Source: Tetramitus jugosus (taxonomy: Eukaryota; Heterolobosea; Eutetramitea; Acrasida; Vahlkampfiidae). Taken from it: a stretch of 64,000 bases of DNA. The stretch lies in NCBI GenBank assembly GCA_937625935.1, contig OW569371.1, forward strand, positions 1 through 64,000, given 5' to 3'. The position numbers and the translations under genes were made by a program. How positions within the stretch are numbered: position 1 is the stretch's first letter; every line of letters starts with the position of its first letter. The notes below the pieces were generated by a model. It was given only the letters and a program-made list of their open reading frames with translations. It ran no database searches and had not been told where the DNA came from. Positions 54,341-64,000 of the stretch are shown in pieces.

Positions 54341-57300
54341 TCAATCTGTTTCTAGCAACAATGCGACACCTCTTTGGATCCAGTGGTCCTCACTCTTATA
54401 AATGCCAATGTTTAGCTGCACAGACATGACAAAGTTGGTGCTGATACCAGTAGTAGATAGAGCGCCTGCTCTGCTGGTAGTTTTGTACACTGGGCAATCA
54501 TATTGCAAGTTCTTTTTGGTTGATTCTTCTTTCGCGATTGGTTCGAGCCACAGTGTTGGCATCTCTGTGAACAACTCACCGGCATTACTCTCAACCAAGC
54601 TGCCTGCATCGGAATCCCATCGTGCTCCCTGTAGATGCAAACCGCGAACATAGACACCAGTTTTTGGCGGTGCATAGACCAAATCTTGATTCTTTGTAAG
54701 TACTGTTGTTTTGAATGCTAATTTGTCAATTGCGATGAGATAGTTACGGGCGTGAGTCTGTAGCACAGCAGTCAAGAATCCTTGGGGGAAAAAGAAGCAC
54801 GATATTAGGAAACAACTTGGGGGACCGTTGACAATCCATTTCCTCAGAAATGATATTCTGAAACATAAATCGGTGAACCATGATTGGAGCGACTTTCTTG
54901 AATGGTAGGCATTACGAGACCACAAGTCAGGAACCTTTTGATACAGGAAGCACGAATACATGAGTTCTAGTTCTGAGCTCATCAATACGAAGCCATTTAC
55001 AGCCTTCTGTAATTCCTCCAGAGATCGTTTCACTACGGATAACAATTTGTTATACTGGACAACTTCTTGAGACAGGAATGTACCTAGACAATTCATAGTA
55101 CCATTACTTGCCATGACAAATGTTGAAGGATCCGCTAGCTTCATGTCGAGAGGTCCGGGTAGACGATCGAGAAAGTCTTGTGCTGTCTCTATCACAATAT
55201 CATTGCTCGACTTTTCTTTAGTGGTGGCTGTTGGCTTTGAGTCTCTGTTTCCGCTTCGACTGCTGCTGCGACTTCCTACTTTGGAAACACTAGTGGACTC
55301 GGATCTTGGTTGAATAGATATGATGGTGTTTAGAAGTTCAGTTGTCTCTTTCTGTTGATAGGTAATATTTGCATTATGATGCAATCCAAACACTTCTGGA
55401 GATTCCGTTGATGGTAATCCAGCAATAAAGGTTCTCACCTTTTCAAGCTCAGATTCTGGTGGGGCGCAATAAGTATCTGAAGTTTCTTGGAATGCATATG
55501 AATCATCATTCACAATCTCAGAAGTAAAGAATTTAGATAGCAAGCTCTCGACACATCTTAAGTCCAAGAAGTCTGTCACTCGTCCTCCATAGTGAATCAC
55601 ACCAATTGTGTATCGCAATGCCTCCCATGGAACAGTGGGTTGTTCATTCAAGTATAACTTTAGCGATCTCAATGAGGCATCTAAATCAGATGCATTCCAT
55701 TCATAAGGCACATTCCAGCCCAAAGAACCGAATTTCCTTCTCTCCTGGATGAGCGCGTGGAAGAATATGAGACCAAAGGCCAACTTCTTCCATTCTCGAG
55801 GTTTTGTACAGTTCTCGTATGTTCGATCGTCCATTCCCTTAAATGATCTCTGAATATTGCTCTTGAGACCCTTTGGAGGTTCGTTTGTAATCTTGATCGA
55901 TGCTTGTAATACAGAGACAGGGAATTTTGTCGTTGGCATACTGGTTAACCATAAGCGAAAATTTGGATTCGTTTCCTTCTTTTCTATTAGTTCTTCTACG
56001 AGGCGTTCCATCTCTTCCATCCAAGACACCGCCAAATGACAATTTTGTAAAAACACCCAATCACCGCTCTGCATTGCTTGAGAAACATATTGAGCTGCTT
56101 TCTTGCCTTGGCCCTTACCCAAACTTAGTCTTAATACACGCTCAGAGTACTCTCTGTCTTCGACAAACTTGTCGAACAATGCTTGGGGATCAGCACCGGA
56201 TGATAATACAAAGATGATAGGAGTATTCGATGAGGTATCCTTAAAGATAGATTCCAATTCTGGCTGAGGATTCACAATAAACTTTGGCCCAAGATAAGTA
56301 GAAACGAGCTTACTGATTGCGAATATTAATTTCTCTTCTCTCAGAACCTTTACCAACAACAATTTTCTCCACTGGGAAAGAGATGCTTCATATCGATCGG
56401 GTATGATCTCTTTCATCACATCATCACTCAAGTAAAGCTTTTTCCAGTTATCTTCATGAGCTCGACTTTTCACTGACTCAATCAATCCCTCGTAACCATC
56501 TAATTTATCTAGACCGGCAAGTTGGTTCCACACAGAATCGGGAAGCCAAGAAATGGGACTCATACTTCTCTCAGAGTTTCCTCGTAAAAAGTATCTCCAC
56601 TCACTATCGGATATTGCGCCTTGATATCTCATGATCTGGACGGTCATCAAGAAGGAAAACAACAGTTTATCTTTCTCGAATAATCCACGACAGACAATAT
56701 CATAAGTGACATCAGTAATGTAATTAATGAGCATATCCAGTCTCTTATCAAGATCTGTTGACTGTTGCGCTTCTCTTAAGCATTTGTTAAACATTGTCTT
56801 GAAAAATTGAAGTGAATTCTGATACATGGGATCAACTTCAGACATAGAAGAAACCACAAAGTATAAAATAGAGCCACGACTTGCGACAGATCTATACATT
56901 TCTCTCGTGGAGTCAATTTCTTTGGCTGTTTCTTCTGCTTGATGCAGACTATCCGACACCTTCTCAGAAACAGCCTTACTACTGTTGAGAGTTTCAATCA
57001 AAATATCATCATCTAGTATATTAGTGTCTGATGGTTGATGCAGTAGTGATAAGATCTTGTCCTGGGTTTCCTTCAATTGATTTTTTCCTTCAGAGATTTG
57101 TGTTGTGAGAGTATCTTTCTGTTGTTCCAAATCAGGTCGTTCACTACGAACCACATCAGCAAGCAGTTGGTCTTCCAAACCACCTTCTGTGACCGTGAAG
57201 TTAATGACAGTTACCTTGATGCAAACTTCGGGCATATAATGTGGATTTGGCAGCTTGGTTGTCATGTATAGCTTAAAGTTACTGTTATATTCTATATTCT

Positions 57301-60300
57301 GATCGCCAATTCTAATCATAATTCTTGGCCCGTCCCTGAATGTTTGTCTCAATAGTACCGGCTCCAGTACTGGATCTAATTCTTCTCCAACATTTTCAAT
57401 AAGAGTGGGAGCACCTACTCGAATAGCGCTTTCAATCTTCCGACTCAGATCTCTGTCATTGGCTTTGATGACTCTCAACCCACGGCTTCGCTCCATATTC
57501 TTGATCCATTTGTTTGCTTGTCCTTGAGGATCGATCATTAATGGCCAACGGTTTCCTGCAGACACTAGCACAGCATTATCATTGGAAAAGCTGTCAGAAG
57601 GAAGTCCCTGGATACTCCATTCTCTAAGCTGTATTGGATCCACGATAGATGTCAGCAGGAAAGTTGCAGATATCGATATATCATTACATTGAGCACGCCA
57701 GTCTTCTATTAAACGTTGACGGAAATCAGAGGTAAAGGGACCTAGATACGCAACACTTCCAGCAGCAAGTAAAATATCACCAATCAAATTTTTGATTTGT
57801 CCCTCCAAAGTCAGAGCTTGTTGTTTCCACCGACTTTCTTCACCGGAGAGACCGGATAGCAACTTTTCTGCTCGAATTAATCTGTTCTCTGTTTGCTTTG
57901 TCTCAAATTTTAATTGTTTCTTTTTCTGTTCTGCTTCTAGCAATTGTCGTTCCAAATCAAACACACTCCGCTCAATTTCAGTGAGAGATTGTTCTTTCTG
58001 TGCGAGCACTTGCTTTGCTGAGTTGAGTTCTGTCTCAGCAGTCTCCAAGGCTTGTTGTTTTGGTGCAATGTTCCGAGAAATTACACAGTATGTATAAATG
58101 TTGTGAACCCATGTACACATGAATCCTCCAGCTTCGGATGTCTGTTTTCTTACCGACTCAGGCTGGAAGTTTGGCAGGTCAAGATATCGTTTCAACTTTT
58201 TCAGTGTGGAATCTTGAACTTTGTCCTTGTCAAATTCTTTCAAATTCTTCAAGAACGTTGTTTCAGTCAACATTTTCACACTTTCATCCCAATTGGGTTT
58301 CTTACCAAACAAAATACAGATAGTTTCCATCAAAATTTTAAACATTTGAGGAGGATTCCTCATCGCCTTAATCTCATAGATATGCTGTGGTGAGAGAGCT
58401 CCAACAGCTTCATTAGCTTTTTCGAAGGCTGGCATGGCTTTATCAAGTTCTTCTTGGCACTCGTCCCTAATTGTTTGGGTTCTCTCCATAAATTCTTGAC
58501 ATTCCACACGCTCTTGTGCAACCACTTTTCTGACTTCGTCTGCTTGCTTCTTTTCGGATTCAATCTGTATTGTTAAATGTGCTATGTCTTTCACAGCTTG
58601 ATTAAGAATTGGTTTCTGCTCAGTCAGGTAAGTTTGCAATTTTTCTACACTCTCATTAGTTTCTGCCAGTTTATGTAATCCACCCCTGAATTTGTCGAGC
58701 TGAGTGCTGATGTATGTATGTTGTTGAGACAACATTTTGGCATATAACTTGACAAGTTCGATGTACGATGTTGGTGTCGTGTAATTATGTCTTCTCAACT
58801 CGTTAAGGAATAAGGTTGAGTATTTCTCCACGCTTGTATGAATAGAGACACAGATAGTGCAGATTTGATCGATTGAACCAGAATCCCTGATCAGAATGTT
58901 GTCTTGAAGAATGTTCTTTGCCACGCTAAACAATGCATCCTTTGGCCATTCTGAGTACCAATCAATCGTGCAGTTATTGACCAAGGATGGAAACATTCGC
59001 AATCTAGTTCTGAATGCATCACCTATCGGATTCATGCAAAGACATATATGCAGATTCTCTCGCACTAGAGTCACAAAATGTCTGTAGATTACATCTTTTG
59101 TTTCGACTAATCCTAGCTCTTTCACCTTTGGTCTAACTTCTCTCAAGATACGCTCCATATCTTCGGGCTCATACAACCCGACTATCTCGCCACTATTTAA
59201 AATGTTATGAATATCTTCCAAAAATGACTCCTCTAGAACTTGAGAATCACTGAATAAGAAAACATATGGCCTTGCTTCACACCCGGTGTTCAACAATATT
59301 TGCTTCAGCGCTTCTCTGAAGTGTGCATGCTTGAAATTACGTGTAATTTCCAACTCAACACAAGAGTATTGGGCAATATATGCTCCAAGTCGAACTAGGG
59401 AGTGTCGACCACTCCCTCCAACTCCCACCAGAAGGGCATTACCTCGCGGTTGTTTAATAACTCTGTACAATCTTAGGAGATGCTGTATTGCATCTTTGAA
59501 AAACACCAGGTCAACATCCGAATTCTTTTCCACATTGTAATCTAAAAGATTATCCTGGAGTAAGTGAACTAAGGAATTCACATCCGATATTTGTTCATAT
59601 AATCTATCATCTCCTGCCATTATATCTGTAAAAACAATCTCTTGAATGGTCATAGTATCATATGACAAATTGAAGTGCTTCTCGAGCATTTCTTGCTGGA
59701 GCATTTGGAACCACAGTGTGTCGCTTGAAGAGACCAAACGATCGCAAAACACTCGAGAGCCTTCATGCACCCATAATCTTGCCACTTGCTCCTCTTCCTT
59801 CAAGGTCGAGGAGCGGGCTTGTAACATGCCCTGAAATAGCTTCGACAAGTCTCGTAAATTGAAAGTATAATGACTTGTTGATGGTCTTGGCAGTAAATGC
59901 TTCTTTAGTTGGTCATACATTTCAAGTGAAGCAGCAACAACATTACCCACAGAATCAAACACTGAAGCTGAAAACTCGGAAAAGAATGCCGAGAGAATCG
60001 ATGAGAAGATGGTTTGCATCGAATCATCGGTCAACAGTGGAATATTAATCATATGGAAATGTCGAAGTAATCTTGAAGTGACCTCGTTTCTTCCACCACC
60101 TGGAGGTGCACACGCAGCTATAAAGTTTGTGTCCCGGACATGAATAAAGAATAGTTTTTGTCTATCATAAAATCCACCTTGATCAATCGTTTGTCTCAAT
60201 AATTCAATCGGTGGCTGAGCACCGTATTGCTCCAACTTGGGCATATTCAAATCATCAATGAATATGATGGCGGTTTTTCCTGCGGGAGCTCCTAACAGCG

Positions 60301-63300
60301 TCTTTCGTTTGGATTCCAATTTTTCCTGTATGATGTCCTGTAAGTTTTTGCTCGTCGTTTGAGCACTTAGGTTGATATTAATCGACAAATGCTTGCTTTT
60401 TGTGTCCTCTGTTCGCAGCTGATCAATCAACAATTGATTAATCGTCAGAGTTTTACCAACGCCCGTCGCTCCAGTGATCAGAATGTTTCTGTTGACTGAA
60501 AGGATAGCTTCCATGAGGTATTGATGTTTGACGGTATCTGGAGTGGGCACTAACATTTTTGAAAATGACAAATTCGGTTCATAGTAAAACAATGGTACAA
60601 TGTTGTCCCATAACTTATATGTCTGGCTGGCAATATCAACACAATAATCAAACACGGTTCTCTCCTCGGGGAAATCTGGTGTAACTGTTCTGATGAGATC
60701 AAGCGCAAATGAATGAAATTTGCTTCTTGATGAATCATCCAAATTGGCACCCAGAGACCATATGTAGGCAAAAACAAAGTACATATCGACCAGCTTGCTT
60801 GCATCGACTTGGATACCTTCAGAAACAAGGTCGTCCTCCTTCCTATGCTCCGAATCTTCTTTTTCATCAACAATCTTTTCCTCTGTAGTCTGATCTGGGA
60901 TGATACTTGGCAGAGTGGTATCCTTTTCTGGGAAGAACAAATTCGTTTTAAGATTAACACCACGAGCTGGAACAGTCAATGCATCAAATAGGTGCATCAG
61001 ACTGCAAACAAGATTGGAATTGACAGATCTAATGTACTCCTTGCATTCGGTCCGAATAAACTCGAGTGTAGGTCCCACTAGGATATCAACCATCTGTGAT
61101 ATACGCTCCACCTTCTCAGGTAAGCGTTTTCCCACTTGCTTCAGCCAACTCTTTATCATGGGTCCCCAAACACCATCGAGATGGGATTCCTCTAAATAAA
61201 CCATACCGCAACGACTAACTGTGGCAGGAGACGCAACCGCCAGATCTCTCACTTCGAAAACAGATATAACAGTAGATGGTAGTTTGATACGTTGTCCGTT
61301 CGTTAGGCACAGCATCTTATTATCATCCAGGACAGTATTCATATTTTCAATCCACAACGCATCAACGGGTCCATCAAAGACAATCCAGTGGAAATGTTGT
61401 GATTTGTCCTCAACAGCTGACCGAGCAATCTTGGCAACAATACCATCATGCCACTCGTGAGTTTGTTCACTCATATCGCCATAAAGTTCCTCCATTCGAA
61501 TGCTCTTTGGATTCAAGATGTGTGTATTCACTTTTTCAAACAACTGTTTGGTTTCATGCAAAGAAGTCATTGCATTTTGCAATGTTCTATATGCTGTTGA
61601 CTTTCCCGTACTTGCTTCTCCCACAAGCATAACACCGTGTCTCACAGCCATTGTTTCATGAAGTTGCAAAATCTTACCAGTGTACTCTGGCACTAATTGA
61701 AGATTATTCTTCAGGAGATCACTCTCGATTGCTGCGAGCAGATCTCCATGATTGGAAGTGGGGAGTACCAGCCCAGGGAACAAATCCTGAATAATGGCCA
61801 TAAAGAGAACAACATCCTCTCTCAGAAACTTGGGAACATTACTATCTCTCATGGCTCTGATCAGAACAACATCTTCGGACAATTCTTGATCCTTGCGTTT
61901 CAAAGCACCTGCAGTTACAAGAATACTTTTGACTGCTCTCATACCAAAATCGTAGTGATCTTGTTTTGACAACTGCTCGGAAGAGAGTTTGAAAAGACGA
62001 GTCATTTTCTGAGCTAATGTCCGAGCTGTCCCAAAACCCTCCGAAAACAACATAATCTCGGCGATAAGTGCGTAATCTGGAATCATCATAGCCACAGGTC
62101 TGAACAATGCTTTCAAATTATCGGGTAATTCCGTACGACCAGCATATCCTGGATTCATTGTAATAAACACACCATAGTTGGGATTCAAGTTAATATCGCG
62201 ATCATCGAACAAAAAGTGGTCTTCTTTGGCCATGATAGCTCTTTGAATGATTCTCATATATTGTGCAACCACTGACAACACTTCAACGTCAATTCTATTG
62301 AATTCATCAAAACATGCCCACGCTCCTGCTTGTGCAAGACCTGAAAACATTCTACTCATCATTTTAACCTTTAAGCCCTCGGAACAGTTGAATACAACAC
62401 ATTGCCTCGCTAGAGCTTTCGCTAAATCTTTCACTGACTCAGTTTTGCCTGTACCTGCAGGCCCTTGAGGTGCAGCTCCCAAAAATAAATTCAACGCACC
62501 CGTACAGGTCATAAAGCATCTATCTGTCAGAGGAGTAATCACTAATCTTGGTTGATTGCCTAGATATTCATAACCATAAAGGAAAGAAGCATTTCCTTGT
62601 CGTATTGTACAATTATTAATGTCATCCTCCCAATAATATCTCAATTGCATTGTCCACTCAAAGTCATTTGTGCTTGAACAACCCTTGTGAATTAAACGAT
62701 CAATTACATCACGGGCGTGCACATCAACAACAAGAAGTGCATTCATGATAGTTCGGTGTAAGGAATCCATGTCTGGATGCCTCACCATCCGAACCATTCC
62801 CTCAATGACCCGAACAAAACGAGCTCTATATTCCTTCAAAGCATTCTTGTTTGTATCATTCTCTACTTCTGTTAATGCTTGTGACACGTCCTTTGTCCAG
62901 TTGATTTGTTCGCATGTTAATATGCATTGTGCTGGGAAAGAAGTGATCCAAGAATCTCGTGAATTCTCTTCGTAAGCAAAAAGACATTCCTTCAATGTAT
63001 CGTGTAACGATTGTCTCATCATATTCTCCACATTTTGAAGCCAATACTCAACATTTCCCTGTGGAATCACTGGTTGACTAAACTCGACACGCTCTCCTTC
63101 TGCGCTCAACATGGCCAATATTTCACTCCTGCTGTCTTCCTTGAAATGTAAACTCTTAATATTATCAAAGCATTTGCTCAAATGTGGCTGTACTGCCCGA
63201 GGCTCTCTTGTTTGCGATAGAATTTCCAATAATTCATCGTTGGACAAGAAGAAGAAACGAGGAAAGGCTTCTCTCTTTGTTTCTAGGAAATCTTCTAAAT

Positions 63301-64000
63301 TTTTTTGAACTTCTTCTAGAATCTCATTACACCGAGTTAGTGTGCTCAGTACATTCTCTTCATTGGTCTGTTCAACAACATTCCGATTCATATTTGTCCT
63401 CGCCATCAAGCCCCGAAACTCATTATCGACTGAGGAGAATTTTGCAGCCTCTTCATGAAGTTGTCTCTTGATATCATCAGAGCTAAAGATGAACTCTAGG
63501 TAGGCCCAATTCTTCTGGCATGTTAGCCACTCTTCAAGAACGTCAGCTACATTTGACAGTTTGGTCTCCCATTCTTCAACTCGTTTCTTCACACCAACAA
63601 TGTATTGAGATGCCAAAACGGTTTGCAATAGTACTTGGTTATCCTCTAATAGCTGGAAAATATGCTCTGTTGATCCCAGTATAAATACATCCTTCTGTTT
63701 TCGATATTGTACAATTGTAAACTCCATTCCCTTCCATGAGTTTTCAATTTTATCCAAAATATTTGTCAACTCAGCCTCACCTGTAGCCATGGAAGATATC
63801 TCGGATATTAAATCTTTACATTCGAAAATTCCGATCTTAGCCAACGTTTGAAGATCGTACGATGTAAAATTTTCATCTCTTCCCATTCCTTTGAAAATTT
63901 GTTGCCAATGATATGCCTTCATGTCAGAATTTCCTATCATAAGAATAACAGGCATTTTATCTCTCCACAATTTCACACTGTTGAGCAACTCTTGCGTGAC
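54341..64000 (-). CDS. Axonemal-type dynein heavy chain, C-terminal part (5' end outside window)
   Basis: The frame is open from the right edge to 54341, about 3219 codons without an intron; the N-terminal tail lies outside. It begins in the linker (KLWRDKMPVILMIGNSDMKA). The AAA1 P-loop GPAGTGKTES lies near 62450, AAA2 GEASTGKSTA near 61610, AAA3 GATGVGKTLT near 60460 and AAA4 GVGGSGRHSL near 59410. The antiparallel coiled-coil stalk with microtubule-binding tip is at about 58650-57790, then AAA5, AAA6 and the C-terminal domain ending LLLETD. Dyneins walk to microtubule minus ends. AAA1 sequence (FNCSEGLKVKMM) and the short single-headed type of C-terminus suggest an axonemal inner-arm chain, perhaps the DNAH6/DNAH14 group. 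It implies a flagellate stage. A Ser/Arg-rich insert lies near 55240. Confidence 0.93.
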   Translation of the reverse strand, partial: VTQELLNSVKLWRDKMPVILMIGNSDMKAYHWQQIFKGMGRDENFTSYDLQTLAKIGIFECKDLISEISSMATGEAELTNILDKIENSWKGMEFTIVQYRKQKDVFILGSTEHIFQLLEDNQVLLQTVLASQYIVGVKKRVEEWETKLSNVADVLEEWLTCQKNWAYLEFIFSSDDIKRQLHEEAAKFSSVDNEFRGLMARTNMNRNVVEQTNEENVLSTLTRCNEILEEVQKNLEDFLETKREAFPRFFFLSNDELLEILSQTREPRAVQPHLSKCFDNIKSLHFKEDSRSEILAMLSAEGERVEFSQPVIPQGNVEYWLQNVENMMRQSLHDTLKECLFAYEENSRDSWITSFPAQCILTCEQINWTKDVSQALTEVENDTNKNALKEYRARFVRVIEGMVRMVRHPDMDSLHRTIMNALLVVDVHARDVIDRLIHKGCSSTNDFEWTMQLRYYWEDDINNCTIRQGNASFLYGYEYLGNQPRLVITPLTDRCFMTCTGALNLFLGAAPQGPAGTGKTESVKDLAKALARQCVVFNCSEGLKVKMMSRMFSGLAQAGAWACFDEFNRIDVEVLSVVAQYMRIIQRAIMAKEDHFLFDDRDINLNPNYGVFITMNPGYAGRTELPDNLKALFRPVAMMIPDYALIAEIMLFSEGFGTARTLAQKMTRLFKLSSEQLSKQDHYDFGMRAVKSILVTAGALKRKDQELSEDVVLIRAMRDSNVPKFLREDVVLFMAIIQDLFPGLVLPTSNHGDLLAAIESDLLKNNLQLVPEYTGKILQLHETMAVRHGVMLVGEASTGKSTAYRTLQNAMTSLHETKQLFEKVNTHILNPKSIRMEELYGDMSEQTHEWHDGIVAKIARSAVEDKSQHFHWIVFDGPVDALWIENMNTVLDDNKMLCLTNGQRIKLPSTVISVFEVRDLAVASPATVSRCGMVYLEESHLDGVWGPMIKSWLKQVGKRLPEKVERISQMVDILVGPTLEFIRTECKEYIRSVNSNLVCSLMHLFDALTVPARGVNLKTNLFFPEKDTTLPSIIPDQTTEEKIVDEKEDSEHRKEDDLVSEGIQVDASKLVDMYFVFAYIWSLGANLDDSSRSKFHSFALDLIRTVTPDFPEERTVFDYCVDIASQTYKLWDNIVPLFYYEPNLSFSKMLVPTPDTVKHQYLMEAILSVNRNILITGATGVGKTLTINQLLIDQLRTEDTKSKHLSININLSAQTTSKNLQDIIQEKLESKRKTLLGAPAGKTAIIFIDDLNMPKLEQYGAQPPIELLRQTIDQGGFYDRQKLFFIHVRDTNFIAACAPPGGGRNEVTSRLLRHFHMINIPLLTDDSMQTIFSSILSAFFSEFSASVFDSVGNVVAASLEMYDQLKKHLLPRPSTSHYTFNLRDLSKLFQGMLQARSSTLKEEEQVARLWVHEGSRVFCDRLVSSSDTLWFQMLQQEMLEKHFNLSYDTMTIQEIVFTDIMAGDDRLYEQISDVNSLVHLLQDNLLDYNVEKNSDVDLVFFKDAIQHLLRLYRVIKQPRGNALLVGVGGSGRHSLVRLGAYIAQYSCVELEITRNFKHAHFREALKQILLNTGCEARPYVFLFSDSQVLEESFLEDIHNILNSGEIVGLYEPEDMERILREVRPKVKELGLVETKDVIYRHFVTLVRENLHICLCMNPIGDAFRTRLRMFPSLVNNCTIDWYSEWPKDALFSVAKNILQDNILIRDSGSIDQICTICVSIHTSVEKYSTLFLNELRRHNYTTPTSYIELVKLYAKMLSQQHTYISTQLDKFRGGLHKLAETNESVEKLQTYLTEQKPILNQAVKDIAHLTIQIESEKKQADEVRKVVAQERVECQEFMERTQTIRDECQEELDKAMPAFEKANEAVGALSPQHIYEIKAMRNPPQMFKILMETICILFGKKPNWDESVKMLTETTFLKNLKEFDKDKVQDSTLKKLKRYLDLPNFQPESVRKQTSEAGGFMCTWVHNIYTYCVISRNIAPKQQALETAETELNSAKQVLAQKEQSLTEIERSVFDLERQLLEAEQKKKQLKFETKQTENRLIRAEKLLSGLSGEESRWKQQALTLEGQIKNLIGDILLAAGSVAYLGPFTSDFRQRLIEDWRAQCNDISISATFLLTSIVDPIQLREWSIQGLPSDSFSNDNAVLVSAGNRWPLMIDPQGQANKWIKNMERSRGLRVIKANDRDLSRKIESAIRVGAPTLIENVGEELDPVLEPVLLRQTFRDGPRIMIRIGDQNIEYNSNFKLYMTTKLPNPHYMPEVCIKVTVINFTVTEGGLEDQLLADVVRSERPDLEQQKDTLTTQISEGKNQLKETQDKILSLLHQPSDTNILDDDILIETLNSSKAVSEKVSDSLHQAEETAKEIDSTREMYRSVASRGSILYFVVSSMSEVDPMYQNSLQFFKTMFNKCLREAQQSTDLDKRLDMLINYITDVTYDIVCRGLFEKDKLLFSFLMTVQIMRYQGAISDSEWRYFLRGNSERSMSPISWLPDSVWNQLAGLDKLDGYEGLIESVKSRAHEDNWKKLYLSDDVMKEIIPDRYEASLSQWRKLLLVKVLREEKLIFAISKLVSTYLGPKFIVNPQPELESIFKDTSSNTPIIFVLSSGADPQALFDKFVEDREYSERVLRLSLGKGQGKKAAQYVSQAMQSGDWVFLQNCHLAVSWMEEMERLVEELIEKKETNPNFRLWLTSMPTTKFPVSVLQASIKITNEPPKGLKSNIQRSFKGMDDRTYENCTKPREWKKLAFGLIFFHALIQERRKFGSLGWNVPYEWNASDLDASLRSLKLYLNEQPTVPWEALRYTIGVIHYGGRVTDFLDLRCVESLLSKFFTSEIVNDDSYAFQETSDTYCAPPESELEKVRTFIAGLPSTESPEVFGLHHNANITYQQKETTELLNTIISIQPRSESTSVSKVGSRSSSRSGNRDSKPTATTKEKSSNDIVIETAQDFLDRLPGPLDMKLADPSTFVMASNGTMNCLGTFLSQEVVQYNKLLSVVKRSLEELQKAVNGFVLMSSELELMYSCFLYQKVPDLWSRNAYHSRKSLQSWFTDLCFRISFLRKWIVNGPPSCFLISCFFFPQGFLTAVLQTHARNYLIAIDKLAFKTTVLTKNQDLVYAPPKTGVYVRGLHLQGARWDSDAGSLVESNAGELFTEMPTLWLEPIAKEESTKKNLQYDCPVYKTTSRAGALSTTGISTNFVMSVQLNIGIYKSEDHWIQRGVALLLETD

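Noticed and set aside
1-64000. tRNA or rRNA genes
   Set aside because: I looked for tRNA B-box-like GGTTCGAATCC patterns and conserved rRNA blocks by eye and found none; a tRNAscan or Rfam run would be decisive.

Overview
This window is the end of a eukaryotic chromosome. It opens with about 800 bp of telomeric repeat (CCCAAA on this strand, TTTGGG on the other). It then passes through a decayed subtelomere (about 0.8-21.4 kb) into a dense block of intact genes (21.4-64 kb). The genes are AT-rich and close together, and most carry no intron or one to two short introns of about 80-170 bp with GT..AG ends. They include an axonemal-type dynein heavy chain, the exocyst subunit Exo70, APC4, a UVRAG/Vps38-like protein, Ku70, aconitase and a 3-hydroxyacyl-CoA dehydratase. 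Together with F-box/leucine-rich and RCC1/EGF families, this fits a free-living flagellate-forming protist. My best guess is a heterolobosean amoeboflagellate of the Naegleria type; that is inference from gene style, not proof.

Layout. 1-801: telomere. 802-5690: mostly empty, with interstitial telomere-like motifs, small repeats and two gene remnants. 5.7-11.3 kb: F-box protein, an F-box-like coiled-coil protein, an F-box/LRR protein, and a phytanoyl-CoA-dioxygenase-like enzyme divergent from the LRR gene. 11.5-21.3 kb: a gene graveyard on both strands. It holds a PemK/MazF-like frame, a split MYND finger, a cysteine-rich fragment, a SAP-like gene, a chromodomain-like frame, an inverted partial copy of the F-box-like gene from 8 kb, and several unrecognised remnants. 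Most are broken by frameshifts or in-frame stops. The large frames to the right are intact over 4,700 and 3,200 codons, so poor read quality is an unlikely general explanation.

21.4-35 kb: an unrecognised 742-aa protein divergent from Ku70; HACD dehydratase; aconitase; a ribosomal P2-like small protein; UVRAG/Vps38-like; APC4. 35-51.6 kb: a giant (about 4738 aa) receptor-like protein flanked by two small single-pass membrane proteins. It has six RCC1-type propellers alternating with EGF pairs, then a run of about 12 EGF units, a REJ/polycystin-like region, a GPS cleavage motif and about nine to eleven transmembrane helices. 51.7-64 kb: Exo70, then the C-terminal 3,200 residues of a dynein heavy chain that runs off the right edge.

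The intact genes are ordinary housekeeping and cytoskeletal functions: double-strand-break repair, very-long-chain fatty acid elongation, the TCA cycle, PI3-kinase/autophagy traffic, the cell cycle, exocytosis and flagellar motility. The two most interesting objects are the RCC1-EGF-REJ-GPS multipass protein and the rearranged subtelomeric zone. Several first exons and splice sites were worked out here by reading across introns. Because the organism is eukaryotic, frames opening with GTG or TTG were restarted at an ATG or treated as fragments.
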